Assembly: GCF_016888445.1 (NCBI RefSeq)
Contig: NZ_JAFEKF010000001.1
Span: 682,001-746,000 of the forward strand
Length of the DNA: 64,000 bases
Reading direction: 5' to 3'
Source: Marinomonas ostreistagni
Lineage (GTDB): Bacteria > Pseudomonadota > Gammaproteobacteria > Pseudomonadales > Marinomonadaceae
Positions 37,939-46,898 of this stretch are shown here, piece after piece (within the stretch, counting starts at the first letter, position 1; every line of letters starts with the position of its first letter). The position numbers and the translations under genes were made by a program. Under the pieces are notes generated by a model. It made no database searches. It worked only from the letters and a program-made list of their open reading frames with translations, and had not been told where the DNA came from.

Positions 37939-39855
37939 ATGAGTTTATTAACACTCGACCAAGTGAGCGTGGCATTTGGCCACAATCCCTTACTGAGCAA
38001 TGTCAGCTTTTCAGCCGAAGCTGGAGAGCGTGTCGCAATTATCGGCCGTAACGGTGCGGGTAAATCGACCTTCTTAAAAATCATCGCGGGTGAGGTTATC
38101 CCCGACGAAGGTGTGATCCGTGTCGAAGGCGGCATGAAGGTGGCCCAGTTGCCACAAGAATTACCCGACGCCAATGGCAAAACCGTGCGTGAGGTAGTCA
38201 GCGAAGGTGCGGGTGATATTCATGACATGCTACAGCGTTACAATGCTCTGCTGGCAGACTTCGATGAAGCCAATACCGATGAATTGGCCAACATCCAACA
38301 TGAGCTTGATAAACGCCAAGGTTGGGATCTCGAACAGCGCGTGAATCATATGATTCAGCGTCTAGCGCTGCCAGCAGACAAGCTTATGTCGGAGCTATCC
38401 GGCGGCTGGCGTCGTCGTGTTATCCTAGCGCAAGCACTATTGACCAACCCAGATGTGCTGTTACTTGATGAGCCAACCAACCATTTGGATGTACCGACCA
38501 TTGAGTGGATGGAAGGTCAGCTCAAACAGTTCCGTGGCTTGATCCTATTCATTACCCACGACCGTCGCTTCCTAGAAAATCTTGCCAACCGAATCGTCGA
38601 ACTTGATCGCGGCAACATGCTGTCCTTCTCGGGCTCGCTAGCGGGCTTTTTAGAATTTAAAGAGAAGCTTTTAGAAGAAGAAGAGCGTGCCAATGCTTTG
38701 TTCGATAAAAAGTTAGCCGAAGAAGAAGCGTGGATTCGTCAAGGTATCAAAGCTCGACGTACCCGTAATGAAGGCCGTGTGCGTGCTCTTAAAGCGTTAC
38801 GTGAGGAACGCAAAGAGCGTATTAACCGCCAAGGCCAAGCCAAAATGGCATTGGAGAGTAAAGAGAAATCTGGCAAGTTGGTGGCAGAATTCAAGCAAGT
38901 GGCCCATGCCTTTGCTGACAAAACCATCTTGCGCCCGATGGACTTAGTGGTGAACCGCGGCGATCGCATCGGACTGATTGGCCCTAATGGTTGCGGTAAA
39001 AGTACCTTCCTTAAGATTTTGCTGGGCCAGTTGACGCCAAATGAAGGCTCTGTGCGCCAAGGCACCAAGCTTGAGATTGCTTACTTTGACCAGCTACGTG
39101 CACAGCTTGATCCTGAGAAAACCGTGGCCGATAACGTCGGCGAAGGCAAAGACACCCTAGAAATTAACGGACAGAATCGCCATATCATTGGTTACCTGCA
39201 GGATTTCTTGTTCCCGCCTGAGCGTGCGCGTACGCCGGTCAAAGCCTTGTCAGGGGGCGAGCGTAACCGTGTGCTGCTGGCGAAGTTGTTTACTCGTTCA
39301 GCCAACTTGTTGGTGATGGACGAACCGACCAACGACTTAGACGTGGAAACACTTGAGCTACTCGAAGAGTTGCTAATGAACTACGACGGCACCTTGCTGT
39401 TAGTGAGCCACGACCGTGCGTTCCTAGACAATGTTGTGACCAGCACCATCGCCTTTGAAGGTGACGGTGTCGTACGTGAGTACGTCGGTGGTTACGAGGA
39501 TTGGTTGCGCCAAGGTGGTAAATTCCCAGAGGAATCGAGCCAAGAGGTCGACAAGCCAGTCAAAGCAGAAAAGAAAGCTGAGAAGGTTGAGAAGGTTGAG
39601 AAAAAACCGGCGCCGGCAAAAGTGAAAAGCAAGCTTAGCTACAAACATCAGCGTGAGCTGGACAACATGCCTGAAACCATCGCCAAGCTAGAAGACGAGC
39701 TAGAGCGATTGGCCGAGGTGACGTCTGCGGCCGACTTTTACGCCGGCGATCAAGAGCAAGTCCAAGCGACGCTGGCACAACTAACCGAAACAGAACAAGC
39801 GCTCGAAAACGCGATGGAACGCTGGGTCGAGTTAGAAGAAATGCAAAACGGATAA
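37939..39855 (+). CDS. uup: ABC-F ATPase Uup
   Basis: A 638-residue soluble ABC-F protein with two nucleotide-binding domains: Walker A GRNGAGKST (36-44) and GPNGCGKST (348-356), signatures LSGGWRRRV and LSGGERNRV, and Walker B LLLDEPTNHLD and LVMDEPTNDLD. The linker contains the charged coiled P-site segment. The C-terminus (about 570-638) is a coiled coil, which in Uup binds DNA/ribosomes. The frame is open to TTG 37915, but ATG 37939 has GGA five bases before it and gives the family N-terminus MSLLTLDQVSVAFG. It heads a four-gene operon. Confidence 0.93.
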   Translation: MSLLTLDQVSVAFGHNPLLSNVSFSAEAGERVAIIGRNGAGKSTFLKIIAGEVIPDEGVIRVEGGMKVAQLPQELPDANGKTVREVVSEGAGDIHDMLQRYNALLADFDEANTDELANIQHELDKRQGWDLEQRVNHMIQRLALPADKLMSELSGGWRRRVILAQALLTNPDVLLLDEPTNHLDVPTIEWMEGQLKQFRGLILFITHDRRFLENLANRIVELDRGNMLSFSGSLAGFLEFKEKLLEEEERANALFDKKLAEEEAWIRQGIKARRTRNEGRVRALKALREERKERINRQGQAKMALESKEKSGKLVAEFKQVAHAFADKTILRPMDLVVNRGDRIGLIGPNGCGKSTFLKILLGQLTPNEGSVRQGTKLEIAYFDQLRAQLDPEKTVADNVGEGKDTLEINGQNRHIIGYLQDFLFPPERARTPVKALSGGERNRVLLAKLFTRSANLLVMDEPTNDLDVETLELLEELLMNYDGTLLLVSHDRAFLDNVVTSTIAFEGDGVVREYVGGYEDWLRQGGKFPEESSQEVDKPVKAEKKAEKVEKVEKKPAPAKVKSKLSYKHQRELDNMPETIAKLEDELERLAEVTSAADFYAGDQEQVQATLAQLTETEQALENAMERWVELEEMQNG

Positions 39856-39860
39856 CGATT

Positions 39861-40454
39861 ATGGCAGAAGATATTAAAACCATCGGCTTTGTGTCGCGCT
39901 TTTTTGGCGCGTTTGGCCAGTTTTTCAAATATATGGGCAATGGCGACTACGCAGGTCGCTGTGCGGCGGTCAGCGACGGTCAGAAGTTTGCTTCTGAAGT
40001 CGAGCCACAAGTTATTACTAAAACCGTCGAAGTGGTCAAAGAAGTCGAGGTGCAAGCGCCCAAGCTTGATACCGTCAACGAAGACGGTGCACTACAGCTT
40101 TTGCAATTACTACAGCAAGAAGCGCGCTTTATCGATTTCGTTAAAGAAAGCATCGACGGCTACAGCGACGCTGACGTAGGTGCGGCGGCGCGTCAAATTC
40201 ACAGTGGTTGCGCGAAAGTTGTGAGCCAATACTTCACCGTAGATGTGGTTAATGATGCACCGGAAAACAGCCGCATCGAAGTGGCGGCCGATTACGACCC
40301 TAAGGCCATTAAGCTTGAAGGTCGCGTGCAAGGTGATGGTCCTTATTCAGGCACTCTGATCCATCCTGGTTGGCAAGTGACAGCGACAAATCTGCCAAAA
40401 GTCTCCAACACGGATGGCTTGCATATTTTAGCGCCAGCCGAAGTGGAGGTATAA
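39861..40454 (+). CDS. DUF2760 family protein, partner of the Hsp70 pair
   Basis: A 197-residue protein of unknown function. It begins with an amphipathic/hydrophobic stretch (TIGFVSRFFGAFGQFFKYM), then a Lys/Val/Glu-rich linker and a globular domain (about 70-197: LLQLLQQEARFIDFVKESID, GAAARQIHSGCAKVV, GTLIHPGWQV). I recognise this as DUF2760, which is commonly found beside two Hsp70-like genes; that holds here. It lies five bases after uup, and the next gene begins at the base after its stop. Confidence 0.8.
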   Translation: MAEDIKTIGFVSRFFGAFGQFFKYMGNGDYAGRCAAVSDGQKFASEVEPQVITKTVEVVKEVEVQAPKLDTVNEDGALQLLQLLQQEARFIDFVKESIDGYSDADVGAAARQIHSGCAKVVSQYFTVDVVNDAPENSRIEVAADYDPKAIKLEGRVQGDGPYSGTLIHPGWQVTATNLPKVSNTDGLHILAPAEVEV

Positions 40455-42203
40455 GTGGCTCAGTATTTTATTGGTATCGACCTTGGTACAACCCATTCGG
40501 CTATCTTCTATGCTGAACAGGGTGAAGACAGCGCACTGCAACAATTAACGATTCCACAGCTGACGGCACCAGGCCGTGTTGAGTCGTTGCCATTGCTACC
40601 ATCCTTTGCTTATTTTCCGCATGCCAGCGAGTTTTTAGAAAGTGACCGCCATTTGCCGTGGGGCAAGGTGGACGTCATCGTCGGCGCCTTAGCACGTGAA
40701 CTGGGCGCTAAGTCTCAAGGGCGTATGGCGCAAAGTGCTAAAAGCTGGCTATGCCATGCTCGTGTTAAAGCAGACGAACAAGTCTTGCCTGTCGACGCAC
40801 TGGAAGAAGTGGATAAAGTGTCACCGGCACAAGTGACCGAGTGGTACATCGAGCATTTGGTTAATGCTTGGAATCATCAATTTCCTGATGCGCCGATGGC
40901 TGAGCAACATGTGGTCATTACAGTGCCAGCCTCATTTGATCCAGCAGCCCGCGCGATCACCGAAGACGCAGCGCAAAAAGCCGGTTTACGAGCGCGTTTA
41001 ATCGAAGAGCCATTGGCGGCGTTTTACGCTTGGTTGGCTGACCAACCTAAATGGACTGAATCTCTCAACGTCGACGATCACATCCTAGTGGTGGACGTGG
41101 GCGGTGGTACCACCGATTTGTCTTTGATCCAAGCCGTGGACCAAGATGGCAGTCTAGGCCTTGAGCGTGTGGCAGTAGGTCGTCACATTCTATTGGGCGG
41201 CGACAACATGGACATGGCGCTGACTTACCATTTGGCAGGGCAGTTAGCGCAGCAAGGCACGCAGCTTGAGCCGTGGCAAATCTCAGGTTTGACCCAAGCC
41301 TGCCGCGAAGCCAAAGAGCGCCTGCTGGGTAATCAAGACGTCAGTGAAGCGACCGTTGTGGTGCCAAGCCGTGGTCGTAGCCTGTTTAACAACAGCATCA
41401 AAGCCACACTAACCCAAGACGACGTGCAGCAACAGTTGCTGGCTGGATTCTTCCCTGAAGTGCAGTTGGGTGAGCGTGCTCAAACGGCTCAGCGTGCGGG
41501 TTTTGCGTCCATTAACTTGGATTACGAAGCGGATCCTGCGATTACGCGTCATATTTCAGAGTTCCTCGCCAACGTTGAAGTGGTGCCAAACAAGGTTCTG
41601 CTAAACGGTGGTGTATTCAATGCACAGCCAATCCGCGACTTGATCGAGCAGCGTTTGCAGCAAATGCTAGGTGAGCACACTGAGCTAGTGATGCTTAAGC
41701 CTGCTCACCTCGATCACGCGGTGGCGCAAGGTGCGGCGTACTACGAAAAAGTACAGCTTGAAGGCGGTGTAAAAGTTAAAAGCGGCTTAGCGGCAAACTA
41801 TTACATTGGTGTTGCCAGCCCTATGCCAGCGATCCCTGGAATGGCACCACCTGTTGATGCCTTATGTGTGGCACCGTTTGGTTTAGAAGAAGGCTCAGAA
41901 GAGCAGATGCTACCGAATGAGTTTTCATTGGTGGTCGGTGAGCGTGTTACGTTCCGCTTCTTCCAATCACAAAATGCCGAAGCCGATAGCTTAGGTAAAG
42001 TGATTGCATCCTTCTCGGTACCAGCCTTAACTGAGCTAAGTCCTTTATCGATTTCATTGGATGCAGGGCATTACAACGAGGGCGATATGGTGCGTGTAGT
42101 GTTGTCATCGCGCGTGACTGAGCTTGGTTTGTTGTTGCTGCAAGCACACGATGTCAATTCTGATCTTACTTGGACGATTGAGTTCCAAGTTAGGGAGTCC
42201 TAA
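40455..42203 (+). CDS. Non-canonical Hsp70 family protein 1
   Basis: A 582-residue Hsp70-like ATPase. The nucleotide-binding domain has FIGIDLGTTHSAIFY, the second phosphate loop VVDVGGGTTDLSLI, and RLIEEPLAAFYAWL. After about residue 430 there is a beta-rich substrate-binding-like region, but the long helical lid of DnaK is missing. An unusual insert (SWLCHARVKADEQVLPVDAL) is shared with the next gene. There is no grpE or dnaJ nearby, so it is not DnaK. The GTG start directly follows the DUF2760 stop. Confidence 0.88.
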   Translation: MAQYFIGIDLGTTHSAIFYAEQGEDSALQQLTIPQLTAPGRVESLPLLPSFAYFPHASEFLESDRHLPWGKVDVIVGALARELGAKSQGRMAQSAKSWLCHARVKADEQVLPVDALEEVDKVSPAQVTEWYIEHLVNAWNHQFPDAPMAEQHVVITVPASFDPAARAITEDAAQKAGLRARLIEEPLAAFYAWLADQPKWTESLNVDDHILVVDVGGGTTDLSLIQAVDQDGSLGLERVAVGRHILLGGDNMDMALTYHLAGQLAQQGTQLEPWQISGLTQACREAKERLLGNQDVSEATVVVPSRGRSLFNNSIKATLTQDDVQQQLLAGFFPEVQLGERAQTAQRAGFASINLDYEADPAITRHISEFLANVEVVPNKVLLNGGVFNAQPIRDLIEQRLQQMLGEHTELVMLKPAHLDHAVAQGAAYYEKVQLEGGVKVKSGLAANYYIGVASPMPAIPGMAPPVDALCVAPFGLEEGSEEQMLPNEFSLVVGERVTFRFFQSQNAEADSLGKVIASFSVPALTELSPLSISLDAGHYNEGDMVRVVLSSRVTELGLLLLQAHDVNSDLTWTIEFQVRES

Positions 42204-44899
42204 TGTCGAATGCTCGTTATCGCATTGGTATCGACTTAGGCACCACTAATTGCGTGGTCTCATATTTCGCCCCTGGTGATGTCGAGCCTCGTTTATTAGA
42301 CATTCCACAGTTTATGGCGGATGGCTCAGTGCGTCCGTCGACGCGTTTGCCAAGTGCGGTGTATCTGCTTGCCAAAGACGAAATCGGTAAGATTGAGCCG
42401 GTTTTGCCTTGGCGTGGCCAAGCCACGGATTTGATCGTCGGTCATGGCGCCTTAGAGCTAGGTCAACGTCGCTCTGGTCAGTTGGTGCAAAGTGCCAAAA
42501 GCTGGCTGAGTCATCGCCAAGTAGATCGTCGTGAGGCGATTTTGCCATGGGGCAGTGAAGCCGCTCGTAAAGTGAGCCCTTTGGATGCCAGTGCGTATAT
42601 CTTGGCGCACATCCGATCTGCTTGGAATCACGCTTTTGCTGACGCACCGATTGAGCGTCAAGACGTTGCCCTAACATTGCCAGCGTCGTTTGATGAAGAG
42701 GCTCGTGCGTTGACCTTAGAGGCAGCACAGCAAGCAGGCTTTGGTGACTTGTATCTACTCGAAGAGCCTCAAGCGGCGTGTTATCACTTTATCCGTAATC
42801 AAGACAATCTAGATGTCTTGGCGCAAGGCAACATGTTGCTAGTGGTCGACATCGGTGGTGGTACCACTGACTTTAGCTTGGTGCGCATCCAGCAAACCGC
42901 GCAAGGTAAAACGGCCCTCAAACGCGTTGCCGTGGGTGACCACCTTTTATTAGGCGGTGATAATCTCGACCAAGCCTTAGCGTATCAGCTTGATCCACGC
43001 CAGATATCAGCGCTGTCCGCTTCGCGTCTTGCCGCACTGGTGCAGCAAACACGTAAAGCCAAAGAGCTGCTACTGGGCGATGATGCGCCAGAGTCGACGA
43101 CTTTAACGGTATTAGGTGGCGGCAGTCGTCTGATTGGTGGCTCGCAGAAATTTACCGTTGAGCGCGCTCAATTAGTTGAGCAAGTGGAAGTGGGCTTTTT
43201 GCCTTTAGAGGCGTTGAGCGCCGAGGTGCAAAAGTCCGATTACGCTGTGCATACCCTTGGCTTGCCTTACGAAAGTGATGCGGCGTTTACGCGCCATCTA
43301 GCAGCCTTTTTGCGTGCTCACCAAGCTGAGATTGAAGCGGCAACCGGCAGCTCTATGCCGGATGCGGTGCTGTTTAATGGTGGCTTATTCAACAGCGCCT
43401 TACTTAAATCCCGTGTGTTGGATCAGCTGCATCAATGGTCCGATCAGCCATTGATCATCTGCGACTCTTCAGAGCCTAACGATGCTGTCGCCAAAGGTGC
43501 CGCTCAGTACATTCGCTCGCTAGCAGGTGAAACGGCGCGCATCGAAAGTGGTGTGCCGCATAGTTTGTTGTTGCAATTGGCCGATGGTCAATTTGTTGGC
43601 TTGTTGCCAAAGGGCACGCCTAAGCAAGAGCGCATCACCTTGTCACAAGCGTTTAAGGTGCAAATGGGGCAGCAAGTGCAATTCCCATTGTACCGCTGTG
43701 ATGATCACCTAGAGTGTGAGGTGGGCGAGCTTAAGGCTGACGACAAAGGTCTGCACTTTGTCTCTAACTTGGTCACTGAGCTTGACGGTCAATCTGATTC
43801 AGGCACTGTCAGCGTGGTATTGCACGCTACCATGACCGAGGTGGGCTTGCTCAAAGTCGATCTGGTGAATCAGGTATCAGGACAAGACTGGACACTGCAA
43901 TTCGGTGTCAGCAAAGCCCGTGATGAGTCAATGGGTGAGCAAGGCGAAGGTCAGTTGCACGCCAATATGGGCCAAGCTGAAGAGCACTTAGTCAAATGCT
44001 TCTCAGCCGCAGGCCAGAAAGAATACCCAGATTTGGTCAAGTCACTTAAACAAGACATGGACCGTTTACTGGGCGATCGTGAAGATTGGACCTTGGCAAC
44101 GTCGCGTCGTTTGGCTGATAAGTTAATCGCCGTTAAAAGCGGACGTACCAAATCGGCCCAACATGAGCGCCAATGGCTACAGTTGATTGGCTTCTGTCTG
44201 CGTCCAGGTTTTGGTGCGATTGGCGATGAGGCGCGCGTCGAGCAGACACTTAATGCCACTAAGCAAGGACCAAAGCATGACAACGCCCCGGTTTGGGGTC
44301 AGCATTGGACTTTGTATCGCCGTATTGCCGGTGGCTTAACGCCAGCCATGCAAGAAGGCTTATACAAGCAATTTGCCCAGTATTATTCGCCAGCGGGTCA
44401 GCGTTCGCGTGAAAAACAAAAGGCATTAACGACCAAGTCCAGCGATGACATGATTCGAATGGTGGGCGCGTTAGAGCGCTTGCCACAAGAGCGTAAACAA
44501 GAGGCCATTGATTGGTTGGTGAAGCGTTTACAGAAGTCGTCAGAGCCTGATACGGCGTGGTGGGCGATTGGTCGTATGGCGTCGCGTCGCTTGCTGCTTA
44601 ATGATGAAGCGCATCAGCTTGATGATGCTACCGCTGTGAAGCTGACCGAAGTCGCTCTTAAAGAAGACTGGAAGAAGCGTAAGCAAGCTGGGCTGGCTGC
44701 CGTGCTGATGGTTCAGCCAGGCATCGGCGACGCGTCACCAGAGCTGCAGTCATTACGTAAAAAAGTCGCTAATAAGCTTAAGAAGGATAAGTGCCCAAGT
44801 CAGTGGCAACAACGTCTTGAGTCGACGGCAGAATTTACTGATGCTGAGCTGTCGCGTTTGGTTGGCGAAACCTTGCCGATTGGACTATCTTTAGGGTAA
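42203..44899 (+). CDS. Non-canonical Hsp70 family protein 2 with C-terminal DUF3731-like extension
   Basis: An 898-residue Hsp70-like protein. The ATPase domain (about 1-420) has RIGIDLGTTNCVVSY, VVDIGGGTTDFSLV and LLEEPQAACYHFI; the middle (about 420-590) is a beta-rich substrate domain. The C-terminal 300 residues are helical and basic, with MGQAEEHLVKCFSAAGQKEY, QWLQLIGFCLRPGFGAIGDE and WWAIGRMASR, a region I associate with DUF3731. Its N-terminal half is clearly paralogous to the preceding gene (shared SAKSWL...WNHxF...LPASFD pattern). Start and previous stop overlap by one base. Likely the two proteins act together. Confidence 0.88.
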   Translation: MSNARYRIGIDLGTTNCVVSYFAPGDVEPRLLDIPQFMADGSVRPSTRLPSAVYLLAKDEIGKIEPVLPWRGQATDLIVGHGALELGQRRSGQLVQSAKSWLSHRQVDRREAILPWGSEAARKVSPLDASAYILAHIRSAWNHAFADAPIERQDVALTLPASFDEEARALTLEAAQQAGFGDLYLLEEPQAACYHFIRNQDNLDVLAQGNMLLVVDIGGGTTDFSLVRIQQTAQGKTALKRVAVGDHLLLGGDNLDQALAYQLDPRQISALSASRLAALVQQTRKAKELLLGDDAPESTTLTVLGGGSRLIGGSQKFTVERAQLVEQVEVGFLPLEALSAEVQKSDYAVHTLGLPYESDAAFTRHLAAFLRAHQAEIEAATGSSMPDAVLFNGGLFNSALLKSRVLDQLHQWSDQPLIICDSSEPNDAVAKGAAQYIRSLAGETARIESGVPHSLLLQLADGQFVGLLPKGTPKQERITLSQAFKVQMGQQVQFPLYRCDDHLECEVGELKADDKGLHFVSNLVTELDGQSDSGTVSVVLHATMTEVGLLKVDLVNQVSGQDWTLQFGVSKARDESMGEQGEGQLHANMGQAEEHLVKCFSAAGQKEYPDLVKSLKQDMDRLLGDREDWTLATSRRLADKLIAVKSGRTKSAQHERQWLQLIGFCLRPGFGAIGDEARVEQTLNATKQGPKHDNAPVWGQHWTLYRRIAGGLTPAMQEGLYKQFAQYYSPAGQRSREKQKALTTKSSDDMIRMVGALERLPQERKQEAIDWLVKRLQKSSEPDTAWWAIGRMASRRLLLNDEAHQLDDATAVKLTEVALKEDWKKRKQAGLAAVLMVQPGIGDASPELQSLRKKVANKLKKDKCPSQWQQRLESTAEFTDAELSRLVGETLPIGLSLG

Positions 44900-44942
44900 G
44901 TCTGCTGTTAAGCAGAGCTGATCATCTAGATGACTTTACGAA

Positions 44943-44969
44943 GGGAAAGCATGTGCTTTCCCTTTTTTT
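44943..44969 (+). terminator. Rho-independent terminator of the uup-Hsp70 operon
   Basis: GGGAAAGC-ATGT-GCTTTCCC followed by seven T. A second small stem TCTGCT-GTTA-AGCAGA lies at about 44900-44915. Confidence 0.88.
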
Positions 44970-45042
44970 ATGGAATTTTGTAGTCAAATTGACGTGTGTT
45001 GCGCTCATAATGCTGGGTTAGCAACAAACAATAGGGAATAGT

Positions 45043-45753
45043 ATGAATATAAAAAGCGCAGGTGTTTTAGGCGCCAGTTTGGTCGTGGGTGCTTTAGCTT
45101 TAGGCTGGCTCATCAATGGCACCGCCAACGATCTCAAATCTTATGAGCGCAGTGTCACGGTAAAAGGTTTGGCTGAGCGTGAAGTGCAAGCGGACGTGGC
45201 CATTTGGCCGATTCAATTTACCGTCGCCTCAAACGACCTTGAGGGGTTATACGCCCAAGTAGAAGACAATACCGCCAAAGTAGCAGCTTTTTTAGCCGAT
45301 AATCAAATCAGTGAAGAAGCAATTACCATTAATCCGCCGATGATCGTTGATAAGCTAGCTCAGCAATATGGCAATAATTCGGGCGCTGAATTTCGCTACA
45401 ATGCGGTGCAAAAGGTAACGGTCTATAGCAATAAGATTGATCAAGTCCGCGCGGCGCAAAGTCAGCTTTCTGCACTGGGTCGACAAGGTATCGTGCTATC
45501 GGGCGACAGCTACCAAACCCGTACCGATTATCTGTACACGGGCCTTAATGACATTAAGCCTGAAATGATCGAGCAAGCGACGCAAAATGCTCGCGAAGTG
45601 GGCGAGAAATTTGCCGCGGATTCCAATAGCAAGCTCGGCAAAATTAAGCGAGCTTCTCAAGGGCAGTTTTCGATCAATGATCGTGACCAAAACAACCCGC
45701 ACATCAAAAATGTCCGAGTTGTCTCGACGATCACTTACTATCTAGCGGATTAG
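45043..45753 (+). CDS. SIMPL-domain (DUF541) periplasmic protein
   Basis: A 236-residue envelope protein. An N-terminal signal anchor (about 6-26, GVLGASLVVGALALGWLING) is followed by the SIMPL domain (about 38-236, SVTVKGLAEREVQADVAIWP, GDSYQTRTDYLYTGLNDIKP). The family is linked to oxidative-stress tolerance in E. coli (YggE) but has no known reaction. It is a single gene, convergent with rraA three bases away. Confidence 0.85.
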   Translation: MNIKSAGVLGASLVVGALALGWLINGTANDLKSYERSVTVKGLAEREVQADVAIWPIQFTVASNDLEGLYAQVEDNTAKVAAFLADNQISEEAITINPPMIVDKLAQQYGNNSGAEFRYNAVQKVTVYSNKIDQVRAAQSQLSALGRQGIVLSGDSYQTRTDYLYTGLNDIKPEMIEQATQNAREVGEKFAADSNSKLGKIKRASQGQFSINDRDQNNPHIKNVRVVSTITYYLAD

Positions 45754-45756
45754 CCG

Positions 45757-46242
45757 TTACGGCAGGGCAAGGGGTTGTTTCGCCACGAGCAACCCATTGC
45801 AGTCGGCGTAGACATGATCCCCTTGGGCGATAGTGATACCCGCAAAATGGACCGTTTTGCCGACTTCGCCCAAGCCTTTCTTTTCGGTCGGCATCGGGTG
45901 CGCGCACAAGGCCTTCAGCCCTAGATTGACCTTTGCTTGCGCCGCCACATCGCGAATTGCACCATTGATCACAATACCTTCCCAGCCGTTTTCAGCGGCT
46001 TTCTCTGCCAGCATATCGCCGAGTAACGCACGGCGCTTACTGCCACCGCCATCCACCACCAAGACTTTGCCTTGGCCAGGCGATTGCACTAGCTCACGTA
46101 CCTTGCTGTTGTCTTCAAAGCAATACACAGTGACGGCTTCGCCATGGAAGTGATCGCGTCCGCCGAAGTCTTGAAAGATCGGCTCAGCAATTTGTACATG
46201 AGTGGGGTAGAGGTCACAAAGATCGGGCAGGATGTCTTTCAT
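45757..46242 (-). CDS. rraA: RraA family protein (RNase E regulator or HMG aldolase type)
   Basis: A 161-residue RraA homologue. Motifs are VVDGGGSKRRALLGDMLAEK, VINGAIRDVAAQAK and HPMPTEKKGLGEVG. In E. coli RraA binds and inhibits RNase E; related proteins are 4-hydroxy-4-methyl-2-oxoglutarate aldolases needing the Gly-x-Arg-Asp site, which is present here, so enzymatic activity is not excluded. Length and the lack of aromatic-degradation neighbours favour the regulator annotation. Confidence 0.85.
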   Translation of the reverse strand: MKDILPDLCDLYPTHVQIAEPIFQDFGGRDHFHGEAVTVYCFEDNSKVRELVQSPGQGKVLVVDGGGSKRRALLGDMLAEKAAENGWEGIVINGAIRDVAAQAKVNLGLKALCAHPMPTEKKGLGEVGKTVHFAGITIAQGDHVYADCNGLLVAKQPLALP

Positions 46243-46350
46243 AATAAGGTTCCTAGAGCATTACATTGATAGCAATACTCTAGGTAGCCAAGCCAAATTA
46301 GGCCAGCGGTTTGTGCTTATAGTGACTATTTCTGGCGTTACTTTTTGGAG

Positions 46351-46863
46351 TTATTCTAGCTGCTCAAGTTCAGACAGATCCAGCAGCTCATGATTAGCGG
46401 CCAATTGCAGCAAGTGAATGATTTGCTCATCGGGGCTTAGTAGGTTAAGTGGTGTCTCATCGCCACTGTCTTGACGTGCTTGATGTAGATTAACATCGCG
46501 CTCATTAAACCAATGCTCGACGCTCAGGACCTCAAAAGCAGGATCTAGGCCCTTGGTGTCATAAAGAGTTTCTACAACGGCCTGAACCATGTCCACGTCG
46601 ACCGCGTACAGCACATCGGTATCGAGCTCGGTGGCCCATTCGTTGAGGATGTCTTGAGCCTCATAGCCAAACTCGTAGAGTTGTTGCTCGTCTAGGTTTT
46701 GTAGGTTGGGCTCAATGCTGTGGTCGTGCAGCCAGTCGTCGTCTGGAGTAATCAGCACTTCTTTGACTTGGCCATCGTGTGTCGACCAAGTAAATAGCAA
46801 AGGAAAGTGTGGTTCGTCGGGAGAATTAGCGACAGCGCTAATGAATATCGGTAAACTTGCCAT
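46351..46863 (-). CDS. Uncharacterised acidic protein, possibly a degenerate DnaQ-like exonuclease
   Basis: A 170-residue, strongly acidic protein that I do not recognise as a named family. Its pattern (beta-rich LPIFISAVANSPDEPHFPLL, then FTWSTHDGQVKEVLITPDDD and W, then VLYAVDVDMVQAVVETLYD) resembles small RNase-H-fold 3'-5' exonuclease relatives that read xDxExS...SYPxExG at the start, but the catalytic DxE is replaced by SAV here. That is inference from memory of the pattern. The C-terminus is Leu/Glu-rich. It is divergent from the M14 peptidase with only 35 bases between start codons and no clear ribosome site. Confidence 0.6.
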   Translation of the reverse strand: MASLPIFISAVANSPDEPHFPLLFTWSTHDGQVKEVLITPDDDWLHDHSIEPNLQNLDEQQLYEFGYEAQDILNEWATELDTDVLYAVDVDMVQAVVETLYDTKGLDPAFEVLSVEHWFNERDVNLHQARQDSGDETPLNLLSPDEQIIHLLQLAANHELLDLSELEQLE

Positions 46864-46898
46864 AATTAAATTAACAGCCCAGCGTTAAGGAAGAGTGA

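Noticed and set aside
40455-44899. Calling the Hsp70 genes dnaK or hscA
   Set aside because: Both lack the DnaK lid, there is no dnaJ, grpE or isc context, and their shared insert marks a separate subfamily.
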